From the NCBI RefSeq assembly GCF_014201375.1, contig NZ_JACHDZ010000001.1, forward strand, positions 411,110 through 475,109: DNA of 64,000 bases, in the 5' to 3' direction. Below, piece by piece: positions 53,874 to 61,860 of this stretch; positions within the stretch are counted from its first letter, which is position 1; each line of letters opens with the position of its first letter. A program made the translations under genes and the position numbers. This DNA is from Tunturiibacter empetritectus. GTDB taxonomy: Bacteria > Acidobacteriota > Terriglobia > Terriglobales > Acidobacteriaceae. The notes under the pieces are model-generated. The model searched no databases and had not been told where the DNA came from. It saw only the letters and a list, made by a program, of their open reading frames with translations.

Positions 53874-53947
53874 ACGAGCGAATGATACACGGGCGCGCGG
53901 GGGGGACTACGACGCTTTGTTTGCGGTGTTGAGTTTTGGCAGGGAGA

Positions 53948-54205
53948 TCAGGGGGTGGTGATGTGGGCGGGGGCGGTGGTGAGCTTGGCGACGCCTTCGA
54001 CCATGTCGCCTACGGTGCGGAGGGTGCTGAGGGCTTCGTCGGGGATCTCGATGTTGAAGGCCTCTTCGACCTCGAAGGAGATGTTGATCTTGTCGAGGGA
54101 GTCGATGTTGAGTTCGTCGAAGGTGTTGGCGAGGGAGATGGAGTCCGCGGGGATGCTCTTGGATTTTGCGATGATGTCAATGCAACGTGTGGCGATATCG
54201 GTCAT
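53948..54205 (-). CDS. Acyl carrier protein
   Basis: 85 residues, a stand-alone carrier with the phosphopantetheine site Ser36 in ELNIDSLDKINI and helix-II acidic surface (FEVEEAFNIEIPDEAL). The DSLDK motif and the Ile/Lys content differ from typical AcpP (DSLDTVEL), suggesting a dedicated carrier. It sits between the FAD oxidoreductase and the phosphatase on the same strand and probably holds the acyl chain used by the type III synthase or ketoacyl synthase nearby. Confidence 0.93.
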   Translation of the reverse strand: MTDIATRCIDIIAKSKSIPADSISLANTFDELNIDSLDKINISFEVEEAFNIEIPDEALSTLRTVGDMVEGVAKLTTAPAHITTP

Positions 54206-54293
54206 GGAACTCCAGCGTCCTCGGGGATAGCCTCAACTTACAGGGAGGCGAGTGCCGCTGTAAAGGTCATAGGGGCCGCCGCCCTGGTCTAGT

Positions 54294-55457
54294 TTAGCTT
54301 GTCAGCAGGTGTAATCCGGTTGCCAGTAGTTCGTCAATACCTGGGAAGATGCATGCGCGGTGGTCGATGTGGACCTCGAGGAGACGCTGGAAGAGGATGG
54401 GGTAGCGTTCGAAGGTGTTGAGGACTCGGGCGCGGAGGCGAGGGGAGCGATCCATTTGAAGCAGGCTGCGAGACATGAGGCTGGGAGCGAGCTGGATGCG
54501 GCTGTGGGCGTGCTGGTAGGAGGCGAGGTCGTCGGCGTTGAGGGTTCGGGCGAGTGCGGAGGCTTGGCGAAAGCAGAGGGCGAGGCCTTCGCCGGAGATG
54601 GCATCGACCGAGCCTGAGGCGTCGCCGAGGAGGGCGATGTTGTTTGCGGTGACTCGGCGGAGGGAGCGGCCCATGGTGATGGAGCCGCGTGGTGCGCTGC
54701 TGGGAGTGGCTGCTTTGAGCTGGCGTTGAAGGGTGGGGAAGTGGGCGAGGGCGTGATCTACGCTGGGGATTTTTTTATTGGAGACGAAGGCGACGCAGAC
54801 CTCGTTGGAGGAGGTTGGGGTGACGTAGGCCTGACCGTGGTTGCTCCAGTAGACCTCGACGAAGTTGGTCCAGGGGGCGATGGCGTAGTGCTGGCGGAGG
54901 CCGATGCGGCGGGAGTGAACGGTGGCGGCGGTGAGTCCGGCCCAGGCGGCGATGCGGGAGTGATGGCCGTCGGCGCCGATGAGGTAGCGGGTGCGGATGA
55001 TTTGACGGTTGGTGTGGACGAGGTGGCCGGTGGATGCGGGCTCGATGCTTTGGACGGAGTTGTCCCAGTGGAAGCGGACCCCAAGCGAGAGGGCGCGGTC
55101 GAGCAGAAGCTGGTGGAGGACTGTGCGGCGGATGCCTCGGCCGGGGCTTTCGGGAAAGATGGCCTCGGCGGTGGTGGGGTCGCGAGTGGCTTGCTCGTTG
55201 AGGAAGCGGATACCGCTGAGGAGATAGTTCTCGATGTTGCACAGATCGCGATTGAGGTTGAAGCCGAGGTTGGCGAGGGCGTCGAGGGCATCGGGCATGA
55301 GGCCTTCGCCGCAGGCCTTGTCGATGGGCGGTTGCCTGGAGTCGATGACTTCGACGTGGAGGCCGTTGGTTGCAGAGGCGATGGCGGCAGCGAGGCCGGC
55401 TGGGCCTGCTCCCACGACGAGAACCTCCGCTGCGGATCGACCGTTGCGGAGGTTCAT
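54294..55457 (-). CDS. FAD-dependent oxidoreductase (geranylgeranyl-reductase/hydroxylase-like)
   Basis: 387 residues with a p-hydroxybenzoate-hydroxylase fold: FAD-binding VLVVGAGPAGLAAAIASA at the N-terminus, EGLMPDALDAL, the second motif YLIGADGHHSRIAAWAG, and GDASGSVDAISGEGLALCFRQA near the C-terminus. Enzymes of this family hydroxylate aromatic polyketides or reduce prenyl chains. Placed 33 bp downstream of the type III synthase, hydroxylation of its product to a quinol is a reasonable guess. No signal peptide. Confidence 0.9.
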   Translation of the reverse strand: MNLRNGRSAAEVLVVGAGPAGLAAAIASATNGLHVEVIDSRQPPIDKACGEGLMPDALDALANLGFNLNRDLCNIENYLLSGIRFLNEQATRDPTTAEAIFPESPGRGIRRTVLHQLLLDRALSLGVRFHWDNSVQSIEPASTGHLVHTNRQIIRTRYLIGADGHHSRIAAWAGLTAATVHSRRIGLRQHYAIAPWTNFVEVYWSNHGQAYVTPTSSNEVCVAFVSNKKIPSVDHALAHFPTLQRQLKAATPSSAPRGSITMGRSLRRVTANNIALLGDASGSVDAISGEGLALCFRQASALARTLNADDLASYQHAHSRIQLAPSLMSRSLLQMDRSPRLRARVLNTFERYPILFQRLLEVHIDHRACIFPGIDELLATGLHLLTS

Positions 55458-55490
55458 TGGAGACGGCTTTCGGCTTTGTCTAGTGCGCTG

Positions 55491-56567
55491 CTACCACTGC
55501 AGGAGAACGAGCTCGGAACAGAAGGCCGGGCCCATGGCAGCGAGGATGCTATAGGTGCCGGGCTTGCCTGGGGCGTTAACGAGAACGTCTTCGAGGACGG
55601 CAAGGACCGACGCTGCGGAGAGGTTGCCGACCTCGCGGAGGCTGCGCCACGAGGGCTCGAGGGCGTTGTCGGGGAGGTTGAGGGTGGTTTCCATGGCTTC
55701 GAGAACTTTGGGGCCGCCGGAGTGGAAGATGTAGCTCGAAATGTCATCGAGGGTTAGACCGTTGTCGGTCAAAAACGATTCAACGTTACCGCGAAGATGT
55801 TCGTTGACGACCTTGGGGACGTCGGGGGAGAGGACGATCTTGAAGCCCATGTCGCCGATGTCCCAGCCCATGATGTGTTCGGTGTGTCGATAGAAGGTCG
55901 AGCGCGTGTCGAGGATCTTGGGGCCTGAGATGCAGGTGGCGCAGGTGCGCTTGGCGAGGGCGGTCTCAGAGCCTGCGATGACGACGGCGGCGGCACCGTC
56001 GCCGAAGAGGCCGCAGGAGATGAGGTTGGCGATGGACTGATCGTTGTCCTGCCAGGTGAGGGAGCAGAGCTCGACCGAGAGAAGGAGGGCGTACTGATTG
56101 GGGAAGGCGCGGACGTAGTCAGAGGCGCGAGAGATGCCTGCGGCACCGGCGACGCAGCCGAGACCGAAGATGGGCGTGCGCTTGATGCTGGTGGGGAAGG
56201 GCATGCGGTTGATGAGGCGGGCGTCGATGGTGGGGCTGGCGATGCCGGTGACGGAGGCAAAGAAGATAGCGGAGATGTCGGCTGGGGTGAGGCCCACGCG
56301 AGCCAGCGCGGTGTCGATGGCTTTTTCGCCGAGCTCTACGGCGGCGACGATCCAGGCGTCGTTTGTGGGGCCGAAGCCGGAGAGGTTCTCATAGACGTCA
56401 AGGGGGAAGACGAGGTTGCGGAAGTCGACCCCGCAGTTGACGAAGAGCCGGTTGATGAGCCGGGGCTCTTCCATGCGGTCCTGCCAGCGCGCGGTGAGTG
56501 CTTCTGAGATTTGTGCCTGGGAGTAGCGATGAGGTGGATAGGCCGTGCCGACAGATGCAATGCGCAT
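55491..56567 (-). CDS. Type III polyketide synthase (chalcone/stilbene synthase family)
   Basis: 358 residues. A homodimeric condensing enzyme that extends an acyl starter with malonyl-CoA and cyclises it. The catalytic triad is complete: Cys138 (FGLGCVAGAAG), His282 (FHSGGPKVLE) and Asn315 (EVGNLSAAS). N-terminal SVGTAYPPHRYSQAQI and C-terminal ILAAMGPAFCSELVLLQW (GFGPG-like loop changed to AMGPAF) are as in bacterial alkylresorcylic/alkylpyrone synthases. The start at 56567 places the first strand at the N-terminus; the frame to 56642 lacks a site. First gene of a probable operon with the FAD enzyme and carrier protein. Confidence 0.93.
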   Translation of the reverse strand: MRIASVGTAYPPHRYSQAQISEALTARWQDRMEEPRLINRLFVNCGVDFRNLVFPLDVYENLSGFGPTNDAWIVAAVELGEKAIDTALARVGLTPADISAIFFASVTGIASPTIDARLINRMPFPTSIKRTPIFGLGCVAGAAGISRASDYVRAFPNQYALLLSVELCSLTWQDNDQSIANLISCGLFGDGAAAVVIAGSETALAKRTCATCISGPKILDTRSTFYRHTEHIMGWDIGDMGFKIVLSPDVPKVVNEHLRGNVESFLTDNGLTLDDISSYIFHSGGPKVLEAMETTLNLPDNALEPSWRSLREVGNLSAASVLAVLEDVLVNAPGKPGTYSILAAMGPAFCSELVLLQW

Positions 56568-56730
56568 GCTTATGAAAACCCTTTGTGGTGACGTAAATTG
56601 AACTGCGTGTTGTTGACGGAGCGTGGTGGTCGAGAGTTGCACGCCTGCGACCGTCTCTGGAGGCGTGGGTTGGTGCGATGGCTTAAAGGTACACGCTGGG
56701 GGAGGTTCAGTGTTGAATTTCGATGTGCGG

Positions 56731-57612
56731 TTAGTGGAGGCGGGCGATCTGGCGCTGGTAGAGGGTGTTTTTTGGGAACTCCTGGGAGAGGCCGATCAGG
56801 ATCTGTTTGCCGGATTGGGTGCGGCCATCGCGAAGCTCCCCGACGGCGAGCATGAGGCGGGCGAAGGGGGCGAGATAGTGACCGCGTTCGGCGGTAAGTT
56901 TGAGGAGGCGAACGCCTTCGGCCTTGTTGGTGCCTGCTCCGGCCATGCCGAGGAACCAGCGGATGGGCGCGGCCTTGAGGCTGAGCATATAGTTTTCGAT
57001 GCCTACGGCGAGGTTGGCGTCGTAGAGGGTGGGGTTGGCGGCGAGGGCCTGCTTGGCGTACTTGCTGGCGAGCTCGCTGTATTTGAAGGCGCCGTACTCG
57101 TGACGGTCGATGAGGGAGGCCCAGTCGGCCTGCATGCCTGAGGTGACGGCCTTGCAGTAGAGCGCATTGGAGTCGCCGGGGTTGTGCTGGAGCGCGGCAT
57201 CGGCGAGGCGGTTGGACTGGTCGATGCGGCTGTTGAAGCCCTGCTTCATCGCAGGGTCGACGGGGGGGCGGGTGCGGGACTGGAAGCGGTTGTCGTCGGC
57301 GAAGAGCTCGATGTCGAGAACGCCGAGGGTGTTGAACTCGTTAAAGATGTAGGCGGCCGCGTCGGAGGCTGAGCCGAGGCAATCGTCGGGATGAGCGCTC
57401 ATCCATTGGCCGAAGTGTCCGTGGGCGACGTTGAAGTCGAGGTTGTAGAGGGCGTAGTAGCCGTCGTTGAGCGGGGTGCCGGTGAGGGGTGCGCTGAAGG
57501 CGAGGACGGGGGCTGCAAGAAAAAGCAGCAGGAGGGATCCGGAGAGCGTGAGGCGCCGGGTGATTCTGGCCGAGGGTGGTGCGGTCCGGGCTGCCGGAGA
57601 CGAAAGATGCAT
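56731..57612 (-). CDS. Secreted TPR-like helical protein
   Basis: 293 residues with a signal peptide (LTLSGSLLLLFLAAPVLAFS after basic RRLT). The mature part is all helical with TPR-like pairs (GYYALYNLDFNVAHGHFGQW, ADAALQHNPGDSNALYCKAV, AKQALAANPTLYDANLAVGI, GVRLLKLTAERGHYLAPFA, ending in an ARLH helix). It is of a family of exported TPR-like proteins common in Acidobacteriota with no known biochemical role. It ends 164 bp before the type III synthase gene, same strand; the GAGG site is 12 bases upstream of the ATG. Confidence 0.78.
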   Translation of the reverse strand: MHLSSPAARTAPPSARITRRLTLSGSLLLLFLAAPVLAFSAPLTGTPLNDGYYALYNLDFNVAHGHFGQWMSAHPDDCLGSASDAAAYIFNEFNTLGVLDIELFADDNRFQSRTRPPVDPAMKQGFNSRIDQSNRLADAALQHNPGDSNALYCKAVTSGMQADWASLIDRHEYGAFKYSELASKYAKQALAANPTLYDANLAVGIENYMLSLKAAPIRWFLGMAGAGTNKAEGVRLLKLTAERGHYLAPFARLMLAVGELRDGRTQSGKQILIGLSQEFPKNTLYQRQIARLH

Positions 57613-58093
57613 TCTTTTCTTTTACCTCATTGACTTGAAAGTGCGCTTTGGTTTTAAGGCTCAGCGAGAGGAATTGTGTCTGATGGGAGGGCTTCGCTGG
57701 CGGCTCTTTTTTCTGAGATGCGAGTTGGAGGCGCCGGTCGCCTGGAGGGACTGGAGCAGGGCAATCTCTCGTTTTATAGGCTTGGGGAAGACGAGCCTGG
57801 TGATATCTGACGCGCGCGCAAACTTTGGCGGTCGGGTGGCAAACATTGTCACATTTGCGACGATAATGTGCATTATTTTGCACTTCACCTTCACAATTGG
57901 CTGCTAACTACCTAATTCCAAATGGTTTTTGTTTGGGGAATAAGCTGCTCTAAGAGTGGCATGATCGCCTTTCAGACCCGCCACTCATTCGGCTGGCCAA
58001 GTTATGGGCAGTGACGGGCGGGCATGTACGAGACCGTGGCAAGCCATGGTTCAGGATCGAACCGCTTTAAGCGGAAATTCAGGAGGCCCTTTC
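57613..58093 (+). promoter_or_regulatory. Promoter and structured leader of the PEP-CTERM gene
   Basis: A 481-bp gap. An AT-rich stretch (57840-57960) probably holds divergent promoters. The 120 bases before the gene can fold: CCCGCC/GGCGGG closing 57977-58022, ACCGTGG/CCATGGT at 58033-58050 and CCGCT/AGCGG at 58062-58074, just upstream of the AGGAGG site at 58081. The layout suggests a regulated leader. It does not match the cyclic-di-GMP riboswitch consensus I know. Confidence 0.4.
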
Positions 58094-58798
58094 ATGAAGT
58101 TATTTTCGAAACTCTCTGCCTTGGGAGTGGTGTTCGTGGCTGCAACCACGTTCGCCTCTGCCGACTCTCTTCAACTTGGAAGCTATGGATCTGATGGCGG
58201 TAACTTTGGCAACGATAATACGGTTTTGGCAAACTCCAACTATCCGGGCTTTGGGTATAGCGACGGGTTCGGGTTTGGTCAGCTGCCGGGCTCCGGTACG
58301 GTAGATCTTGCCTCCGATGGGTCGGTGTGGAACACCGCACTGCCTAATTCGAGCTGGGTGTCCTGGGCTCAGACGGGACCACAGTCGAGTCCGTTTGTCG
58401 CGACACCAAATGCCAACTACTTCTTCACCAGCACGTTCACCCTTAACGATAAGAACCCTACTGACGCGAGCGGCTACCTGAATATCTACGCGGACGATAC
58501 GGTCGCGGTATTTCTGAACGGGAACCTGGAGAATACGCCGACGGGAAATTCGTATCCGCATTGCTCGAACGGCGTACCTACCTGCATCGGCGCACCGACG
58601 CTGTTGTCGCTCAATTCGAACGACTTTGTCAGCGGAGTCAATACGTTGACGTTTCAAGTGCTCCAGGCTGGCGGCGCGGACTACGGCGTTGATTTTGCCG
58701 GCGCGGTCTCCACAGTTCCGGAGCCGAGTTCGCTGCTGCTTCTGGGAACGGGCCTGATTGGTTCTGCGGGTGCATTGTTGCGTAAGATGCGCGCGTAG
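58094..58798 (+). CDS. PEP-CTERM secreted protein
   Basis: 234 residues: signal peptide (LSALGVVFVAATTFASADS), a beta-sandwich exported domain rich in Asn, Gly and Asp (FGNDNTVLANSNYPGFGY, YLNIYADDTVAVFLNG), and a C-terminal exosortase tag VPEPSS, LLLLGTGLIGSAGALL, RKMRA. It is released to the surface or EPS after exosortase cleavage. ATG 58094 has AGGAGG eight bases upstream; the longer frame from 58004 covers the structured leader and is rejected. Confidence 0.9.
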   Translation: MKLFSKLSALGVVFVAATTFASADSLQLGSYGSDGGNFGNDNTVLANSNYPGFGYSDGFGFGQLPGSGTVDLASDGSVWNTALPNSSWVSWAQTGPQSSPFVATPNANYFFTSTFTLNDKNPTDASGYLNIYADDTVAVFLNGNLENTPTGNSYPHCSNGVPTCIGAPTLLSLNSNDFVSGVNTLTFQVLQAGGADYGVDFAGAVSTVPEPSSLLLLGTGLIGSAGALLRKMRA

Positions 58799-58861
58799 TT
58801 TGAGTGGATCTCATCGGAGGTTGCGGGAGCAGCCCCTGGTGAGAGGAGAGAACGTCATGGT

Positions 58862-58890
58862 GAGGGGCCGCCTGGTTTGCCGGCGGCCTC
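58862..58890. terminator. GC-rich hairpin after the PEP-CTERM gene
   Basis: GAGGGGCCGCC pairs with GGCGGCCTC (one bulge) around a nine-base loop, 64 bp after the stop codon. T-rich sequence follows (TTCGTGTTCGTTCGTTTTTT). It lies between convergent genes and probably ends the PEP-CTERM transcript. Confidence 0.65.
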
Positions 58891-58929
58891 TTCGTGTTCG
58901 TTCGTTTTTTGAATCCGGCTTTGAGCAAG

Positions 58930-59901
58930 TCAGGCTTTGAGAGCCGTGACTTCCTTTTTCTGCTTCTCTTCGAGGTACCAGGCGACGGTCTTCTTGAGGC
59001 CTTCGTGGAAGTGGGCTTTGGGTTGATAGCCCAGCTCGGTGCTGGCGCGGGTGATGTCGGCCAGGGAGTGCTGGATGTCGCCTGCTCTTGGGGGGCCGTA
59101 GATCGGCTGGGCGGTGAAGCCGAGATGTTCGGCGATGGTGGCGTAGACCTCGTTGAGGGTGTGGCTTTTGCCTGTGCCGATGTTGAAGACGCGGCCGGTG
59201 GCTACTTCGCTGGGCGCGAGGCAGGCGAGGAGGTTGGCGCTGACGGCGTTGTCGACGTAATTGAAGTCGCGGCTGGTGAGGCCGTCGCCGAAGATGGTGG
59301 GGGTGATGCCCTCCATCATCTTGAACGTGAACTGGGCGATGACGCCGGAGTAAGGCGAGTCGGCGGCCTGGCGGGGGCCGAAGATGTTGAAGTAGCGGAG
59401 GCAGACGCCTTCGAGGCCGTAGGCGCGGTAGAAGGACTGGATATAGTACTCGCAGGTGAGCTTCTGGACGGCGTAGGGCGAGAGCGGCCGGGGGAGCATG
59501 TCTTCCTGCTTGGGCTGGGTGGGCTGGTCGCCGTAGGCCGAGGAGGAGGCCGCGTAGACGATGCGGCGAACCTTGGCGTCACGCGCTGCGATGAGCAGGT
59601 TCAGCGTGCCGTTGATGTTGGATTCGTGCGAGGTGAGGGGATCTTTGACCGAGCGCGGGACCGAGGCGAGGGCACCCTGATGGAGGATGTAGTCGATGCC
59701 GTCGCAGGCGGATTTCATACCGGCGGCATCCTGGAGGTCCATCTCCTGAAAGTCGATGGCGTGGCGAATGTCGTCGAGGTTGGCCAGATTGCCGGTGGAG
59801 AGGTTGTCGATGCCTCGTACGTCGTGTCCCTGTTCGACGAGAGCGTGGGCCAGGGATGAGCCGATGAAGCCTGCGATTCCGGTGATGAGATAACGGGCCA
59901 T
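58930..59901 (-). CDS. Nucleotide-sugar 4-epimerase (extended SDR, WbpP/TviC-like)
   Basis: 323 residues with Rossmann motif YLITGIAGFIGSSLAHALVE, catalytic Ser region AASSSAYGDQPTQPKQED, Tyr-Lys in SPYAVQKLTCEYY, and RYFNIFGPRQ, FGDGLTSRDFNYVDN, FNIGTGKSHTLNEV typical of UDP-GlcNAc or UDP-GlcNAcA 4-epimerases. The start at 59901 has GGAGG at optimal spacing. It is divergent from the UDP-sugar dehydrogenase, the same partner as in the WbpA/WbpP or TviB/TviC pairs that make precursor sugars for capsule or O-antigen. Confidence 0.92.
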   Translation of the reverse strand: MARYLITGIAGFIGSSLAHALVEQGHDVRGIDNLSTGNLANLDDIRHAIDFQEMDLQDAAGMKSACDGIDYILHQGALASVPRSVKDPLTSHESNINGTLNLLIAARDAKVRRIVYAASSSAYGDQPTQPKQEDMLPRPLSPYAVQKLTCEYYIQSFYRAYGLEGVCLRYFNIFGPRQAADSPYSGVIAQFTFKMMEGITPTIFGDGLTSRDFNYVDNAVSANLLACLAPSEVATGRVFNIGTGKSHTLNEVYATIAEHLGFTAQPIYGPPRAGDIQHSLADITRASTELGYQPKAHFHEGLKKTVAWYLEEKQKKEVTALKA

Positions 59902-60292
59902 CATTCCTCCACCCAGACGTACCGTGCTGGGACATTGCAAAGATGTTTCGTGACGTGATGCCTCCCTTATTATCAGGGTTTGCAGGACGAAAGCTAGTGC
60001 CGCTGGCAGAGGGCAGCATGATTTAAGTTTGAGGAGCGGGAAGAGTGCAGGTCAATGCGACTTTCGTGCGACCCGGACGACCGAAGAGGGCTGATCGATC
60101 GCCGGCAGGATGAAGTAAAAAATAATCAGACGACTTTGGGCTTTCTGGGGAATACCGCCCGGATGATTTCATGCGGTTTGTGTGCGAAGTGTGAACCGTG
60201 GTTGAGAAGGCGAATAATTTACTGGAACTCCGATGTTTTGATTGAGTTTCAAAATGAGGGAAGTGCGGAAGGCGGATGCGATAATCGAGACT
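59902..60292. other. Divergent intergenic region between epimerase and dehydrogenase
   Basis: 391 bp with no gene I can support. AT-rich patches (GTAAAAAATAATCAG near 60116 and AATAATTTACTGG near 60212) are likely promoter elements for the two genes. No strong hairpin seen. Confidence 0.45.
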
Positions 60293-61660
60293 ATGTTGAC
60301 ACAAAGCCAAGTTGTTTTGCCGAAGATTGCGCAGGAGCGCATGACGCGTCTGGAGAACCGAACCGCGAAGATCGGGGTGATCGGGCTCGGGTATGTCGGG
60401 TTGCCGCTGTCTCTGCTGCTGTCGGAGGCGGGTTTCAAGGTGACGGGATTTGATATTGACACTAAAAAGGTTACAGATCTCGAGGCTGGCCGGTCTTATA
60501 TCTTTCGGATTCCTGCTGAGGAGATTCAGAGCGCGCGGAAGCAGGGCTTCAAGGCTACGGCGGACTTTGCCTTGCTCTCGGAGATGGACGCCATCATTAT
60601 GTGCGTGCCGACGCCGCTGACCGAACATCGCGAGCCGGACCTGAGCTACGTGGAGAATACGGCGAAGGCTGCCGCTCCGTGGCTGCAGGAGGGCCAGCTG
60701 GTGGTGCTCGAGAGCACAACGTATCCGGGGACCACGGAGGATCTGATGATCCCGATCCTCGAGGCGGAGAATCGCAATGGGCTGAAGGTGCAGAGCAAGG
60801 GTACGGTTGCCGAGCAGGGTGTGTTCTACGTGGCGTTCTCGCCTGAGCGTGAAGATCCAGGCAATACCACCGTGGCGCGGCATAATATTCCAAAGGTCGT
60901 GGGCGGCCATGAAGAGATTGCCACAGAGCTGGCGGCGGTGATGTACGAGGGCATCTTTACGCGCTCGGTGAGGGTGTCTTCGACGCGCGCGGCAGAGATG
61001 ACGAAGTTGCTCGAGAACATCTATCGCTGCGTGAATATTGCTCTGGTTAACGAGTTGAAGGTGCTGGCGCTGAAGATGGGGATGGATATCTGGGAGGTGA
61101 TCGACGCTGCGGCGACGAAACCGTTCGGGTTTCATCCGTTCTATCCGGGGCCTGGGCTGGGTGGACATTGCATTCCGATCGATCCGTTTTATCTGAGCTG
61201 GAAGGCGAAGGAGTACGACTTCAATACGCGCTTCATCGAGCTGGCTGGCGAGGTGAATGAGGCGATGCCCGCGCATGTGGTGCAGTATGTCGCGAAGGGG
61301 CTGAACCAGAATAAAAAAGCTGTGAACGGGGCGCGCATCCTGATGCTGGGCATGGCTTACAAGAAGGACATTGATGACCTGCGCGAGTCGCCGTCGCTGA
61401 CCGTGATCGAGTTGTTGCGGGAGCAGGGGGCGGAGGTGCTTTACAACGATCCCTACTTCCCGACCGTAGGCAGAGGGCGGCACTACAACCTGAATATGAC
61501 CTGTACGCCGCTTGATGATCTGGGGCAGTATGACTGCGTTTTGATCATGACCGACCATACGGACTACGACTACAAGGACATTGTGAACAAGTCGAAGCTG
61601 GTGGTGGACTCGCGGAATGCGACGAAGGGGATCAAGTCGGATAAGATCGTTCGTTGCTAG
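60293..61660 (+). CDS. UDP-N-acetyl-sugar 6-dehydrogenase (WbpA/TviB type)
   Basis: 455 residues of the UDP-glucose/GDP-mannose dehydrogenase family. NAD-binding IGVIGLGYVGLPLSLLLSEA; substrate and catalytic core with VVLESTTYPGTTEDL, EMTKLLENIYRCVNIALVNE and the active-site region PFYPGPGLGGHCIPIDP (catalytic Cys in GGHC); C-terminal lid domain with MLGMAYKKDIDDLRESPSLTV. It oxidises UDP-GlcNAc (or related) to the uronic acid. ATG 60293 is chosen by family length; 60254 is an alternative, neither with a good ribosome-binding site. Confidence 0.93.
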   Translation: MLTQSQVVLPKIAQERMTRLENRTAKIGVIGLGYVGLPLSLLLSEAGFKVTGFDIDTKKVTDLEAGRSYIFRIPAEEIQSARKQGFKATADFALLSEMDAIIMCVPTPLTEHREPDLSYVENTAKAAAPWLQEGQLVVLESTTYPGTTEDLMIPILEAENRNGLKVQSKGTVAEQGVFYVAFSPEREDPGNTTVARHNIPKVVGGHEEIATELAAVMYEGIFTRSVRVSSTRAAEMTKLLENIYRCVNIALVNELKVLALKMGMDIWEVIDAAATKPFGFHPFYPGPGLGGHCIPIDPFYLSWKAKEYDFNTRFIELAGEVNEAMPAHVVQYVAKGLNQNKKAVNGARILMLGMAYKKDIDDLRESPSLTVIELLREQGAEVLYNDPYFPTVGRGRHYNLNMTCTPLDDLGQYDCVLIMTDHTDYDYKDIVNKSKLVVDSRNATKGIKSDKIVRC

Positions 61661-61806
61661 GGTGAAGCCATTGCTTTTTGGCGCGTGCGATTTTTCTTTC
61701 GGACTTCGCCCATGAAGCTGAGTTGATTCGAGGCGGCAGGGTTCTCATTCTGCCAAGCCGCACTGGGTCGAGCTGCGTTTTTTTTGAGGACCTAGTTAAG
61801 GATCGC

Positions 61807-61839
61807 AAAAAAAATCCGGCCGTGTGGAGTCACGCGGCC
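61807..61839 (-). terminator. Rho-independent terminator of the Ig/beta-helix gene
   Basis: Read on the minus strand, GGCCGCGTG pairs with CACGGCCGG around a six-base loop and is followed by eight T. It lies 21 bp beyond the stop of the surface protein gene. Confidence 0.92.
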
Positions 61840-61860
61840 AGCTGGGGTTGTGGTTTTTGT

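Noticed and set aside
57961..58093. Cyclic-di-GMP (GEMM) riboswitch before the PEP-CTERM gene
   Set aside because: The conserved receptor-loop and GNRA-type elements of that consensus could not be found.
60023..61558. A 511-codon minus-strand frame over the UDP-sugar dehydrogenase
   Set aside because: Arg/His/Leu-rich shadow frame; the dehydrogenase on the + strand is complete.
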